From Oxyruncus cristatus (taxonomy: Eukaryota > Chordata > Aves > Passeriformes > Cotingidae): a stretch of 64,000 nucleotides of DNA. Shown here in pieces: positions 36,394 through 50,296 of this stretch. Position 1 is the first letter of the stretch. Every line of letters starts with the position of its first letter. The notes beneath the pieces are model-generated. The model searched no databases and was not told where the DNA came from. It saw nothing but the letters and a program-made list of their open reading frames with translations. The translations under genes and the position numbers were made by a program. The stretch spans positions 28,873 to 92,872 of the forward strand of contig VXAY01002820.1 in the NCBI GenBank assembly GCA_013399855.1, written 5' to 3'.

Positions 36394-39300
36394 GGAAAAC
36401 TCACACAAAACCTGCTTAGTGAAGAGTACATCTTGATTTGGCCTGCTGAGTGAGCAATGTCATGTTCACAAAGATCAGGGCTTAATTTCCCATCTGTGAT
36501 ATTGTTTGCTTGGAGACCAGAAGTTATTAAACATTGCTATTAAACAGAAAATTTGACCTTTGTAACTGTGTGAATGTTACAGAAACATGGTTGCTGCTTG
36601 GTGACTGGAGAGACCTTGAGTGCTCAGATACACCTTGCTAGAGGAACTGTGGTATATTTCAAGTAGACCCACAAAAGGGCTAGGACCTTCTGCCCAAATG
36701 CAGCTGATGACTTACCCCATGCAGATTTTTGTAGTCTTGGAAGTTCTTTGCTAAAAACCATCAACAATCCACCGGGACAAGAGCAGCCCTGGGAAGTACA
36801 ACAGGGAGTGTGCAGCAGGGAGGCCAGAAGCCATTGGAGGTCAGCTAGAAAAAAGGTGACGGGTTGCAGCCTCACTGATGTCTTGACTTCTAAGCCAAGA
36901 CGGCAGGGTTTTGAATGGAAGTTTGCTGCAGGTACCATAGCCTTGATTGAGAGGCAGCTTTGCTGAGTTAGCTTGCAAGGGTGCCAGGGGTAATGAGTCC
37001 AGTAAAACCTGGCTGTAAATCACCAAGTTTCTTACATTCTCAGTTTATGGGACGTAATCAAAGTATTTCTTTCACAGTTACCTTGCCTATCTTATATGAT
37101 GAAACTGTGGCTTTATTTGATCTTAGTATTTTTCTCCTTTCTCTGTTGTCTAGAATGTGACTAGATCAAACTTCCTCCTTCTGTCATGACCATTAGTAGA
37201 TTAATTTTTTTTACATGAAGATTTTTTCAAAAATAAAATCTCTCCCAGGCTGTAGTTACATAATATTTAAGGTCACAGTAATCATAACAGAATCTGCCTC
37301 ACTTAGTAGGACTGTGCTCATGGAAATGAAAATGCCCCTGCAGGATTTTTTGCAGGATTTTGTTGCAAAACACATAATTCATGAGACTTGATCCATGAAA
37401 GATGATGCCATTTTTAGGCTCATTCTGTTGAGCTGTTTAGTATCTTAAATTTTTTACTTGTGAGGCAGAAGTAAAAAGCACTTGGGCCTCTTCTCTCAGA
37501 GCATAAGGAAAAAAATTGTTATTCTGTGAATATTCTAAGTGGCTTTGAATCCAAAGTGGCATATAATTAAAACTTGACATGTATATAGGTGTACAGGGTC
37601 TTCCCAGAGATGTTTCCTTGTGTTCTCTCTTTTTCCTCCCTTATGTCTTCTCAGCACTGCAGTCCTCCATCTCTAGTTCACAATCATCCTCACAGGTATT
37701 ATTCATGTCAGAGAAAAAGCTTTAATGTAGTTTCAGTGTCGGTGGAGGAATGGTGATCTAGGGGAAAGCTGACCAGCTGTAAAACTCATGGCACTTTCTT
37801 TATTCATATTTTTCTATTTCTGATATTCTTTGTCCCCTATTCAGGATGGCTGGGAATGTATTTTGTCTTTGAAAATTGTGAAGTCATAGGTGACAATTTT
37901 CAGAGAATAACAGGACAACAAATTTGGTGCGAATTTCCCTGGAAGAATAATTTATTGCCAAAGGAATCTCCTCTTCAAGTGTCTTCTGAGATGAAAATAC
38001 AACTAAGCCCTCAGTATTGAAAAATATAACGTAAACAAAGAGCTGTGTCCATTCACTTGCTGCTTATGGGCTCCCCTTCATGAAGTAAACATAGGATGTG
38101 ATTGCCTGGGGACAGTGTCATTGGTGAGGCTGCATAAAGATTGAATTTGTCTTAACCTTTGTCAGGAAAGGTCTTGCATAGCTCCTTGCCAAAGCGTGAC
38201 TTCAGCAGACACATAGCCACTGTTAAAATATAGCCACTGCTTGATCAAATCTTTTCTTTAAAGTCTTTGACATCAGTAAAAATATTCAAATCTTAACTCC
38301 AAAAGAAATACAGGATTTTGTAAATATGGACAAAGGTAAAGGCACCATAGAGTATCACAGTAACAGACTCAAGACTGTGCCAACAGTGGTTAATTTTGAT
38401 TCATTTCCTTTTCCTGTTTTTCAGGAATTTTTATGTGTAGGAGAAATGCCTCTGCTGCATAGACGTTTTTTAAAAAATGGTTTTAAAGGGCATGATGAGA
38501 GCCTGAATCCAAATGTTTTGCTACTACTATTGCAAGTATGGCTGGAGCCAAGATCAGGATAAGGCAGATGTGGGCAAAAAATGATGAAATAATTCTGCCT
38601 GTCCATCATAACCTGCTCTCTTTACCTGCCTAATACTTTAACAACAACAACAAAAAAAAAGGAGCAATGGAAGGATGGTTTTCTTTCTTCTGCAGATACA
38701 AGAAAGCAATTTGAGATTCCAAGTTTATGTACTCTTCTTAGCTTATTTACTCTGGTGACATTCTGCTTCAGGGAAAATAGAGACACCAGGTGATGTTTGT
38801 TTCTGAGGATACCATGTGGAGGTAGCAATCACATGTACTGGGCATGTGGACTGCATCTGGTTTCCCGGATAAATAGCAGAGCACCTTTGGTCTAAAAAGG
38901 GTCTAAAATAGACCCATAGAAAAGAGCTGGAGCACCTCATAACTGCAAGATGATTTGACATCAGTTGGTGTGCAATACAGACCAAACTGTCTTCAGTGTT
39001 GCTCTTAACCATCAATAACATCTTCTTAAAACAGACTGAAAGAAATCACTCCATTTGGTGGAATAAAGGGAAGTTACAGAATTAGTAAAATCCTTTGTGT
39101 GTGTTTTGGGGCTAACTGCTGGGAAGATGATAACATCTATTACCCAAAACAGAACTTGATCCACCTTGGACTGCTCTTAGCCATACCGCTGCTAGCAACA
39201 TTTGAGCTGATCTCGATATTTGTGGTTGATGAGTCCACCCCTCTGCCTTCTCTTGCTGCAGTTGGCATCATTGCTCTTCCTACCACGAATACCAAGAGCC

Positions 39301-39396
39301 AGAGAAAACCCATTGCTATTCTTAGGTCTCAGTCCGAGTCTGCAGAGTGGATAGTGACTCTAAACACTAGTTCTGGGACTGATTGGGGCAACATGT

Positions 39397-39420
39397 GAGT
39401 GTGCGTGTGTGTGTGTTTGT
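39397..39420 (+). repeat. (GT)n microsatellite
   Basis: An alternating GT run with one GC interruption (GTGTGCGTGTGTGTGTGTTT). It is likely to vary in length between individuals. Confidence 0.85.
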
Positions 39421-40628
39421 ATAGGTATCCTAAACTTTTAGTGTCATAGATTTATTCAGCTGATAAATAGTCCAAACAAATATTGTTTGCTGTGAGATGT
39501 ATCAGTTGTTTGCTTTTTACCTGCACTAGGTATGTTGTTCTTGAAGGGGGCTCTTATCAGGTATAGTAGTAGTAAACATGTAGAATAAGGTATGGCATCT
39601 GACATTATTGTGGCTTTGTGAGGAGGTGGATTGGAAGTGCCGTTATTCAGCCAACCATTCAGGGAAGAGCCATACCACATGGAAGGGTTGTCACCACATG
39701 ACAATAGTTGTTTGTGTTGATTCAGTCAACCAGTCTCTTTTCCAACCTGTGTTTGTGATCAAGCTGTTCACAAATGAAGAAAGATGAAGTGGAAATGTTT
39801 ATCTCATTTTAAATAATAGACCTTTTTTTTAATTTACATGACATGTCTAAGCCTCTTATGAGAAAGTAAGTGGAGTGCCTCGATGTAAGATACCAAAGAT
39901 TATGCTTATTATTTAGAGCTTGGTCCTGTCTCCTTTAATCCTGATTCAGTGGCACAATTTCCACAGCTGAAGACACTAAGTATTGACTAAGTGACCTCTT
40001 CATCTCAGACAGTTCCTTTACAATCTTCTGCTTGTTTGTAATTAAATGCAGACAAGACCTTGGGGTTGAGATGCATTCAAAATATGGGAAAAAATAATTT
40101 TTTTTCCATGCAGAGTTCCTAGTTTCCTTACCCAAATTTTAGTTATATTGTTAAAGAATTTTATAGGCTTTCCCCATTTGGTTTCTAGATTTCTTTCTGC
40201 TGCTGTTTAAAGTGCATTATTTTCTGATCCCAGTGTTGTCTGAAAGTCAATAGGAAAAAAAGTTATTGCTTTGAGGTAACTGTAAAGAACTGCCCTAAAT
40301 CACACTGCCGTAGAAAGACAATGGATAGAGGAACAATGTATGCAACTGATTTTTCACTATTACTGATTTTTCCCATCTATCATGCTGCATACATCTGGGT
40401 TCATCAAGTAGCAAAGGATGGTAATGCATAGAGCCAAGCCTGCAGAATTAGGGATGCTCTGGCAATCTGATTTTGGCACGTTGAAGTAATATTCTTACCG
40501 TAACAGGTTTTTCTCCTTTGCTTTGTGCTTGATTTTTGTAGACAGTCATGTACAATGACATATGCCAGATTGACACAAAATAATACGCATTGTATGTGCA
40601 GGGGTAACTATTATAAGCATGGATCTTG

Positions 40629-40643
40629 TATATATATATATAT
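40629..40643 (+). repeat. (TA)n microsatellite
   Basis: A short pure TA run followed by TCTATAG. It lies about 230 bp from the tail of the large CR1 copy. Confidence 0.85.
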
Positions 40644-40868
40644 CTATAGCCAGCCACACTGTACAATTATGTCTGAACTGCCTGGTAGTTGCACATGGTT
40701 TTGTGTTCTTCACCTCTGGATGAAAGCTACCCTTCTTTATTCAGTATTTGCAGGCTTGAAATTACTAGCCTATGCTTGTTTTGGTTTTGGTTGTTTTGTT
40801 GGGCAGGAACAGAATACTTTTTATAACTTTCAGAATCTTTGTAGTAATTTTTGGAAAGAAAACCTTTT

Positions 40869-41575
40869 TCATAGAATCATGGAATCATGGAATCATAGAA
40901 TCAGGTGGGTTGGAAAAGACCTCCAAGATCATCAAGTCCAACCCTTGATACAACACCGCCGTGGTTACTAGACTATGGCACTCAGTGCCACATCCAGTCT
41001 CATCTTAAAAACCTCCAGGGACGGAGAATCCACCACTTCCCTGGGCAGCCCATTCCAATGGCTGATTACCCTCTCTGTAAAGAATTTCTTCCTAATATCC
41101 AACCTAAACCTCCCCTGGCACAGCTTAAGACCATGCCCTCTTGTCCTACTGCTGGTTGCCTGGGAGAAGAGACCAACCCCCACCTGGCTACAACCTCCTC
41201 TCAGATAGTTGTAGAGAGTGATGAGGTGTCCCCTGAGCCTTCTCTTCTCCAGGCTAAACAACCCCAGCTCCCTCAGCCTCTCCTTGTAGGACTGGTGTTC
41301 AAGTCCCTTCACCAGCCTGGTTGCTCTTCTCTGGACCTGCTCCAGCCCCTCAATATCCTTCCTGAACTGAGGGGCCCAGAACTGGACACAGCACTCCAGG
41401 TGTGGCCTCACCAGCGCCGAGTACAGGGGCAGAATCACTTCCCTGTTCCTGCTGGCCACACTGTTCCTGATCCAGGCCAGGATGCCATTGGCCTTCTTGG
41501 CCACCTGGGCACACTGCTGTCTTCCCTGCCGGCTCGCCTTTTGGTACACTAGGACAGCCTGCTCCTGTGCGTTGC
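40869..41575 (-). mobile_element. CR1 LINE, 5'-truncated, long 3' part
   Basis: This minus-strand CR1 insertion is the best preserved transposon in the window. Its 3' tail lies at the left end (40869-40905, repeats of ATTCTATG/ATTCCATG read on the minus strand), followed leftward-to-rightward by the 3' UTR and then the C-terminal part of the reverse-transcriptase ORF. Homology ends near 41575-41582, where a stop codon follows and recognisable sequence is lost, so the element is 5'-truncated as most CR1 copies are. The uninterrupted reading frame indicates a relatively recent insertion. No obvious target-site duplication is seen, as is usual for CR1. Confidence 0.96.
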
Positions 41576-41579
41576 AAGG
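40968..41579 (-). pseudogene. CR1 ORF2 (reverse transcriptase) C-terminal fragment
   Basis: An open frame of just over 200 codons encodes the C-terminal end of the CR1 pol protein. It begins within the 5' truncation ([15 protein letters not shown]), contains [26 protein letters not shown] sequence as [18 protein letters not shown], and [17 protein letters not shown], and ends VALSAIV. The catalytic reverse-transcriptase motifs and the endonuclease domain are missing because of the truncation. Compared with the copy at 9441, the last Trp codon (TGG) has become TAG, so the frame ends one residue early. It is not expected to be functional or translated. Confidence 0.93.
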
Positions 41580-44500
41580 TTCTTACTCCTACTTTTGGAA
41601 GTTTTTCACTTTTAAGTGATGTAAGTGCTTTTGGAGAATTTCACGTAATTATTCTATTATATATTAAAGATAGTAGGAGATAAAGCTGAGAGTAACTTGT
41701 TGGAAGTGGTGTAGGTGGAGCATGCTATAGGTTGAAGTGAACCACAGTCCTCTCTTTAGGCTTTGACTGTTGTTTACCTTCTTTAGTAATGTTTGCTCTT
41801 CCTTTCTGTGATATTTTGACACATCACATGGATGAGAACCACAATAATTACTACTTAATTTAGGGGGTTAACTTCATAAATTGTAACTTATAAGGTGATG
41901 AGTATAGAAAAAGTAGTCCTTTGGCCCTCTCTCCACTTAAAGAATTTCTGAGAAAAAGGGAAGAGACTCTCTCCTGATTAATATTGAATGTATGGCTGTG
42001 ATGCCGCCTGGTCTTTATATACACCATGCAACACCCACTTCTTTAGCTGTGCTGTTAAGGAAGGATCATGAAGCATCTGGCCCTCAGCTAGAAAGCCAGA
42101 ATGCAGGAAATGCCTTTGCTTGTAGCATTTGCCAACTGTGGTTTCTGGTATGTTGGTGGGTGGATCCAGAACGTGGTCATCTTGATAAGAAAATGCCTAA
42201 ATCCAGGCCCTGTTCGTCAAAGGATCATTTTCTTTATCTCTTGTTTCAATTAAATGTAGAGTTTCTGAAAACAAAAACGCACCATACTGCTCTTAGAACC
42301 ACATTTAACCTCTTAAGCCTTCTCATGTGCATCAGGTTTAGCCAGGCCACAGTTAAGTATCAGACTTACCTTCCCAGTTGAATCAATTTCCCTTGACTTT
42401 CTCCAAAGAACTTTGTATCCCCTGAAATTCTGCATGTCATATCTTATCATAGATGAGAGAGTTTTTTTCTGGAAAGATTTTAGAGGAAAAGTAAAAAAAA
42501 AGTTTATAATGTATTAAAAAAAGTATCTCTCTTTTGATTTTGTAAATTATAAAAATGTAACTACAAAACCAGTTTCCTGTCTGGTGAATATTATTAATCA
42601 TCTTTTTCCTCCTAAGGAAGAATGGAAAAAGAAAATGTCCCAGAATTTGATTGGGTTATTTGAGAGGTATATAGTCTAGGTTTTGTGGTTTTGAGAAGTA
42701 CACTTTTAAAAAATGTATTTGGGATTCAAATAGAAGGATATGGACAAAGTTGGGTTTTGGAAAGAGATTGCATTCAAGAAGAATGCACGTTTCAATAATA
42801 CTGATAGGAATAAAAGGCCAGTGAAGGATCATAGTATGCTCGTTTCTTTTCTATAATGTCTTACATTCCCAAAATGTCTGCTATCTACTATTCTTTGGAT
42901 TCAGAACTGGTCCGGGCCCGTTGTTTTTGTATAAGATCTCAGATGTTGCAAATGTTGATTTAAGTCACATCAAGTGATGCAGGAATCTTTGTCCATGATG
43001 GTGTTCAGAGAGGTAGGACCTGTTTTGGTCCCTTCCCTGTTGTTGAGGGATGCATCTCCTCTGAGAATTGCTCAAAGCCCATGGAGCCACAGTTCAGGGT
43101 GAACCCCACCCAACCACAAGTGTTTCTTCCAGCTGTGTATTTCTGATCTGCCTTAGCTACATAAATACACAAGCTACCACTGTGTGGGCTCAGGGTTCTG
43201 GTTTTCTGCTCCACAGGTTGCACACACCACTGCCAGGTCCTCCTTGCATGTGAGGACAGGTGACTGGAACCACGTGGGTGAGAGAGAGGGAGCAAAATGT
43301 CCTGTGGGTAGCATCTCATTGGGATTGCTACCTCAGTTATACTGTTGCCCACAGGCTGCCTAGCCTGGCTGTGAGGAAGGAACCTGCTCACCTGTTTCAA
43401 ATCCTATGCTGTCACAACACTAGAAGTGAACCCATTAAGTACTCACCTAAGATCTATTTGATTAAACAGTGTGTTTTGCATATAAGTGTCCTTGGCAGTT
43501 TTAATGAGCATATCAGAAGTATGCATCCTGGCTCCCTTTCCCCTTTGTAAACACAATGGGAAGGTTCAAAGATCCTTGATTGATTACAGAGCTCTTTGGA
43601 GACTTTAGAAGCCCTCACTGACATAGCACCTGTCTTATCAGAGCCTGAAAGCCAGTCTTTTCAAGATTTTCAACATTAAAAAAGAGCTAAGTTTTATCAC
43701 AAAACATCTCAATAGTTGTTAGCTTACTTGTTAGCAGACTTTAATAAATTTTAATTAAATGAATGGTTTAATGGTTCCATTCTGCTCTTAGATTCTACCT
43801 TGGCATTTGGAGCTGATGTGATTATTCTACTTTCTTTGAATCCTGAAGTCTGCTTAGTTTTAAGCTCAGAATTTCACATCAGCTTCAGTGTAAATAAATG
43901 AATTCTGAGGAAAAAGCTGCAAACTTTTCTTGAAAGAAAAAAAGTTCTCAAGTATTAGAAGTGCTTGAAACTCTGCCAGATTTCTAAAAATACTTCTGAT
44001 TTCTTTCATACTTTTCTGAAATGTTTATTGGAAACATGCTTTTAATATTTTTGAAGGGTTTTAGCAAATTATAATTTCTAGCGGCCATTTTATTGAGATA
44101 TTGCTAGTTATTACCATGAAAACCTTGAAATGTCAGTCAGAAGCTCTCTAAGTGCAAAGATGGTGCCCTAAGAATGGGTTTGTCTCCAGTTGCCTGTGCT
44201 TTTGAATGACAGAAAATGCCCATTTTCTGAATGTAAATTGTTTAGATTGGAAGGGTAATTTCCTGTTATAATGACTTATTTTAGGAGGCAGGTTGTAATA
44301 CTGCATATGTATTAATCTCTCCTGAACCTCCAAATCCCATAAGAGCACATGAAGGAGGAGTTCCTGGAATCCTTCCTAGCCTATGAAATTTATTGATAAA
44401 ATGTGATGCTCTGAAGCCTTCTCTCAGGTTTAAAACATCAACAGCGCATGGAAGTATACCCACAGCTCTAGAGCGTAGGCTGCAGCTTTTGGCAGATCTT

Positions 44501-46373
44501 GGAGGGGAGGTTTGCCATTTGAAAATGAAAATTATTTTTCTTTGAAGTTAGTGGTTGATAATTCTCTATGCAAGCTGTACTGCTACCGACTCTTTTGAGA
44601 GCTACTTCATTTAAATCTCCTGGAACACAAGTCCATCAGCTGTTTGGAGAAAGTTACATTTCTCTTAAGCCACTTATTGACAGTTTATGCATCTTAATAC
44701 GAGGAACTGAGTGGAAAAGGGAGACTACTGGTTAGTTGCAAATTGCAGAGAATGCAAGCCCATTCCAGACAGTGAGAGCTGATAAGGACTTCTTTATGTT
44801 TAGTAGTGGCAAAGTGGATTCTCATGTTCTTTGCATAGCAAAAGAGCAGCTGAGGTTCACACCCTTTCTTCACCATTTTGTAACATGACAAAAAACTTTA
44901 CTGGCTAAGCCAAGTTTGGCAAAGGTGTATTTTTGTACACAAACCAAATCCCAAAGAACACTGTGCAGTGAAATGGGAGACCTAGGACAATTGTATAGGG
45001 ATGCTGATCCTTGTGAGAGTGGTCAAGTTATTGTGTTTTAAAGATTGTGGGAAGGAAATAATTTAGTATTTGTCAGTTTCCCTTAAACACAGGTGAACAC
45101 TTACATTTCCTTTTCCTACTATCAGACCTATGAGACTTCTCACTCTGTTACCCAGCTGACTGACAGATTGCTTGGATGCTTACCTAAGCAATTGGTTAAA
45201 GCCCTCATGCATGCTCCTGTGTTACATTCATAGAAAAGATGAGGTGGGGAATGCGTGCCATCAATCCCTGCTCAGAGTCTAAAATTACCCTCAGTGATCT
45301 CTCCAATCAATGTTAACAAGCCTTTAGCGTGTTGTGATGATGGGTAGGTTTTGAAGGAGGAACCACGCCCTGCTGTGACAGGGAAGCGTGTTGTCTTGCA
45401 GCTCGGGGACCACCTATCACCCGCATGGTGTCACTGCATCTCTCAGTCTGGACTGACTGGAATGCTTCAGTGAACAGTGGTGAAGAGTTGAGACAGACTC
45501 TGTCTTCAAACAGTGGGCACTGCACAGATGTTTGTTTACAAATGTTTTTCCTCTTGGATACCTTAATATATAAGATGCTTAAAAATGAAAACCAAAACAC
45601 ATCTAGAAAAATAACCAAACAAGCTATGTACAGTCTTAAGGGTTTGCAGCTTCTTCCTTCCCATGGTTCTGCCTCCTGAGCAGCTCATGGTTTTGTGCTA
45701 TCAGGGAGGACCCAAGGTGCTGCATAGGTTCTGGGGGTTCAGCTGTGCTCAGCAGATCATCAGAGCTGCTCACATGCTGTTACCTGTCTGGTTAACAGTT
45801 CTGATGCTGAAGTGTTCAGATCTGTGGTCCAAGGCTTCCCATCCATAGTGCCTGCTGATGGCCATGCTGGGCCGTGCTTGGGAGGCACTGGGCTGGGGTG
45901 CTCATTTGTAAGGTGCTGGACACTTGTCTCCACCCAGGGCATCAGGATAGCCCGATGATGGTCTGATAGATGAGGTCTGGAGCCTTCAGCAGATGGCACT
46001 GCCCTTTTGCAGAGAGATCAGGCCCTTTAACATGGGGTTTAGGGTGTACAGTATAGATGGGAAGAAATCATGGTCTTATGAGTTTGCCCAGACCTTGGCC
46101 TATCCTGATAGTGTTAAGTGTGACCAGAGGGCCATTTTCCAGGAGAAGCTAGAAGTAGATATGGAGTGCCTTAGAGTTATTCCCTTGGCATTGTTACTAA
46201 ATTACAATAGATTTCAGGTACTTCAATACCGAAATAAGTATTAGCATGTGAGTATGCAGAGAAATAACAACAACAAAAAAATATAGTTGGTTTTTTTATT
46301 ACACTGGTGTAGTTTGAGTCCTCAGATCATTATGTCTTGATGCATTCGCTGTAATGCAAATACTGAACAGTTA

Positions 46374-46616
46374 TCAGAGAATCACAGAATCAATTACAGC
46401 GGAAAAGACCTCTGAGATCAAGTCCAACCTATGACTGAACACCAACGTGTCAGCTAGACCATGGTACTGAGTGCCTCATCTTTCTTTAATCACCTCCAGG
46501 AACAGTGACTCCACCACCTCCCTGGGCAGTCCGTTCCAATGTCTAATCATCCTCTCTGTGAAGAAATTCTTGCCAATGTCCAACCTAAACCTGGTGCAGC
46601 ATAAGGCTATGCCCCA
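46374..46616 (-). mobile_element. CR1 LINE 3' end, diverged
   Basis: Read on the minus strand this is the C-terminal coding end and 3' UTR of CR1, recognisable by GTTTAGGTTGGACATTGGCA, CATTGGAACGGACTGCCCAG and GGTTGGACTTGATCTCAGAG, with a GATTCTGTGATTCTCTGA tail at its left end. It has more substitutions and small gaps than the copy at 40869-41575, and its frame is broken, so it is older. The upstream limit near 46616 is approximate. Confidence 0.92.
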
Positions 46617-46829
46617 TGCCATGGTGATTTCATTTTACACTCTTGATGCCCTTTTATGTTTATTACCATGCAATAAATTACTTTTGTTGTTGTTGTTTAA
46701 AGACTCTGCAGTGCAGAAAGCAATGCCTGTACATGGCAGAGCCCCAGCTGCCTGCCTGCAGGGGGCAGAGATGAATTCTGTGGTACTGGGAGAGCTTTAC
46801 TCAATAGGCCAGGTGCATTAGTGTTTGCC

Positions 46830-46848
46830 TTTTTTTTTTTTTTTTTTT
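46830..46848 (+). repeat. Poly-T run
   Basis: Nineteen T residues followed by CCCC and a further pyrimidine-rich stretch. It may be the poly-A tail of a minus-strand insertion or simple slippage; no element is recognised upstream on the minus strand. Confidence 0.85.
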
Positions 46849-49800
46849 CCCCTTTGCTTTCCCCTATAACATTAAGCATGAGCCAAGGCTGGAGGCAAGA
46901 ATCCAGCCTTGATGGAGTGCCATCCTGATCTGATATGACAGGCCTTGTGAAAGTGTTCAGCCTTGATCCTTTGTTGCTTTCAAGAGGGAAATCCCATTAG
47001 ATAACAACTGCACAGATGAGACTGAAAGATTTTGTGTTTATATTTCTCTAAGACATGGAGAACATAAAGAAAGAAACCTTTTTTTCTGTGTGGTTTTGTT
47101 TTGGTCTCCTTCAAGAAAGGAGAATTGTTGGAAAAATAGATGTTAGATGTATCCTGTTTCTTGAATAATCCACAAAATGGCACATTTCTAACATGGTTTA
47201 GTTTCGTATTCAGATTCTCCTGGAAGAAGTTGGCAAGGCTTGCTGCAGAGGGAGAATAAGTTTGATGTGTTGCTAGGTCCTCTTGGAAATTGAAAATGGA
47301 TTGGGACAGGAGTGCTAAGGAGATTTCTTAGCACAAGTTGTGAGTCTAAAAGTTAAGGTAGAGATTAGCATGCTGAAGAAACCTCTGTTGTGAACCGTAG
47401 AAGTGAAGGGAGTAATGAAGGCAGTTCAGATCCACTCCCTGCCAGTTTGCTAAAGTGGATTTGAATGAAATTGAATGTATAACTAGCCCCTAATTTCCAA
47501 AGCATTTTTCTGTGGATTTAGTAATCTGATTCCTGTCAAACCCAATGACTGTCATATTGACGCAAATACCAGACAATATTTAGAAAATTTGGGGAAAGTA
47601 TTTTGCTAAACAAGAAAAGAAACCAACTCTCTTTTAACATGCATTCCTATAGGAATCAGAAATACTGAAAAAAAGGCAAAAGCATACTGATGTGTTGATC
47701 ATCTAACAAAAATCATACTATACTGGTCCTTTTTTGGAATGTTTTTGAAGTTTTCCACTGGCTGGAGGCTTTTGAAGGAAAGAAAAGACTCATCCTCTGT
47801 CTTGAATCAACTTATTTAATGATTAACAGAACAGTGCAGTATGTGTGGTGCGTTTTAATTAAATCAGAAGAGGCATGATTTCAACAAGATTTTAGTTTCA
47901 CTTTGAAAGTTATTAAATAAACTGACACTGTTTGCTCTCTGAAAGTTATTGGGAGCATCCGGTTAGTTGGTAATCCCTGAGCATCTAGTAAAATAAAGCT
48001 GTTTCCAAAACACCTAAGGGCCATTACCAGGTATTAAAAATGATTGGTCCAGTCAGACAGGTGTATAACTAATCTTCAACCTGCATGAGGCAGGGTCCTG
48101 GTCTGAGAATCCAATTTCATATTTTCAAGCTAAGTTCAGAGTTAACAAAGGCTCAAACTGAGTATTTTTAGTTGAGGTTTGCATTTTGAATACCTCTGAG
48201 CTGTTCACTGGCATAAGATGTTGAACAGTCACTGCCTTTGGTGGACTTCAGTAGCTTTTGCTACCTGAGTTTATTGGGTTGTTTGTGAAGTGAGATTCTG
48301 ACCAGGGATTGGATGTTTTTCACCAGTAAAATTCAGAGTATCATGAGATAGGAGCTTTTGGTCCAGGAAGGTCCCCATAAATTGGCCCAGCGGGAACTGC
48401 TCTTCTCCTTCCAGGGCTGTGAGCATATGTGCCTGTGCACACATTTATATAAACTTCCAGCAGAGAAGGATCAAATGTGAAGCCTGGACTGGAGTCATGG
48501 CCTCAGACTGAAGCAATATAATGGATGCTCTTGCTGTTACTTGGTGGCACACAAGGGTGAACAGACCCACACTTCACACTTCATGAGTTTACTGTTGTTT
48601 ACTGGGCTGTCTGTTAAGAAGCTTTGGTTTAGGCTTCCACCTATGCCCACTCAGCAGTAAAATCAAAGCATATCCTGTTTTGGCTAGAGATGCATCTATC
48701 ATGTATGTTTGTCGCACACCTACCACCGTGTGGTTCTTTCTGGCTTTTGTGGCTAAGCTTGAAGTGAATAGTGATGTTTGGAGCATGCCTGCAAATATAT
48801 GAAAAATAACATTAATAATTTAATATAAAACCTGTTATTGAAATTAACTACTGCCAGAAACAGTTGAGGCAAAGAGAACTTACATCTACATTATTGGCAG
48901 CTCATACAGCTTTCTGTTTTGTGGGCTCTGCAAATATTACATTACATGGCTGTGAGCAGAAGCCCAACAAGTCTGGGCTTTGAGTATTATCCTTCGCACT
49001 GATAAAGCTGAAATTTATTCATAGCAGTTATAGCCAGCTACAGTTCAGGTATAAATGAGAGACCACAAACTTTAAAATTTGTGAGCCAAAATGATAGTTT
49101 GCTTTTTATTGCTGTGAGAATTGGCATGTGTCCCTGAAATACATAAAGTGCAAAAGAATGGGTGCAGAAGTGCATGGGAAAGTAGTGTCCTGGTGTCCTG
49201 CTCAGAGCAGGAGGGGACCAGAGTCTGTCCTTCACTAGCGACAGTGCCAGGGCATAGGGAGATGTGGTAATGACAATCCTTGTGAATGCTTCTCTCCTGT
49301 GGTTTCCTGCATTTCAATTGTTCAAATGACCAGAAGATAGCTATATCTGTGTGGTTATATTATTTGAATCTTAATGTTTATTTCAAAGCAGTGAAAACAC
49401 AACAAAACCAAAAGCTATGCTTTGGTGGAAATAGTCTATCATACACACAAAATATTATGCTGCTTTATTTCTGGATTGTGCATTCCCCTATAAGTAACCG
49501 GTACAGAATGGTATGTTTTTCTAATCATGTTTCAATTTACTGTGTAAGTTCTTCTTGGAATATGATTTTAACACTTGCCTTGGAGTTTGTTTTGTTTACT
49601 GCTACAGCCATACATGCACTCAGTAACTTTTCCATGTGAAAAGCAGGATAATATTACCTCGAGAACTGAGGACAGTCAGAGAAAATGAAATTCTCTTCCC
49701 TGTAGAGGGCCAAACTCCTGCCTGCACTATTCAAGGTCATCCTGTCCCAGCAAAGCAGGTATCAGATAGGATTGAATGCTGCATGGGCCCTATATGGGTC

Positions 49801-50239
49801 TTATCTGCAACTACATTTATTGCAAGTGTTTACAATTTCAGGCTTCAGGCTGTTGCATTTTGATGTACATGCTTGTGTTCCCAAACCTGCAGAACTTGCC
49901 TATGCAAATGGTTCTATCATCTGCTAAGGCATTTCCTACATGATAATACGTCAATGTGAGCATGCAAATTCTGTTTGTGTGTGACTCCATAATTTGCACA
50001 TGCATATACCCAAGCCTACATATTTCAATTTGATTATGTATTTTAATACCCACATACACAGCTGGGTTTGTATTACTCACAGGTTCCATTTTTTGAGACT
50101 GGTGCTGTTCATAGGCAGCCAGGTAGTTATAACTATGGGTTACTGTTAAAGAATAAAGGGAGGAATAGATATCATACCATAGGGTTTGTTCTTCTTATTG
50201 AACCTTGTAAGAGCATGGAAGATTTACCACTGTGAAATG

Positions 50240-50296
50240 GCAAAGTCTCCATTACTGGAGATATTTAAAACTGGACTTGAAAAATAACTGCTCGAG
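50240..50296 (+). mobile_element. Short CR1-like relic
   Basis: AAGTCTCCATTACTGGAGAT followed by ATTTAAAACTGGACTTGA resembles the segment of the CR1 3' coding end where 'SPSLE.FK..LD' is encoded (TCTCCATTACTGGAGATATT reads SPLLEIF). The frame soon meets a stop and the 3' UTR is not recognised. It is probably an ancient CR1 fragment; coincidental similarity cannot be excluded. Confidence 0.5.

Larger units (their letters stand above)
36394..40868 (+). other. CALD1: CALD1 intron, third part
   Basis: Nothing coding is recognised here. There is a (GT)n run at 39397-39420 and a (TA)n run at 40629-40643. Open frames do not exceed about 100 codons before the CR1 boundary. Confidence 0.7.

Noticed and set aside
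40525..40971. Plus-strand open frame of 148 codons
   Set aside because: It runs from unrelated intron into the CR1 tail and 3' UTR in antisense, so it is a junction artefact.
40905..41552. Plus-strand open frame of 215 codons
   Set aside because: It is the antisense shadow of the CR1 reverse-transcriptase frame on the minus strand.
49786..49798. CArG-like CCCTATATGGG
   Set aside because: Only five A/T bases fit between CC and GG in any register without a mismatch, so it is not a consensus site.
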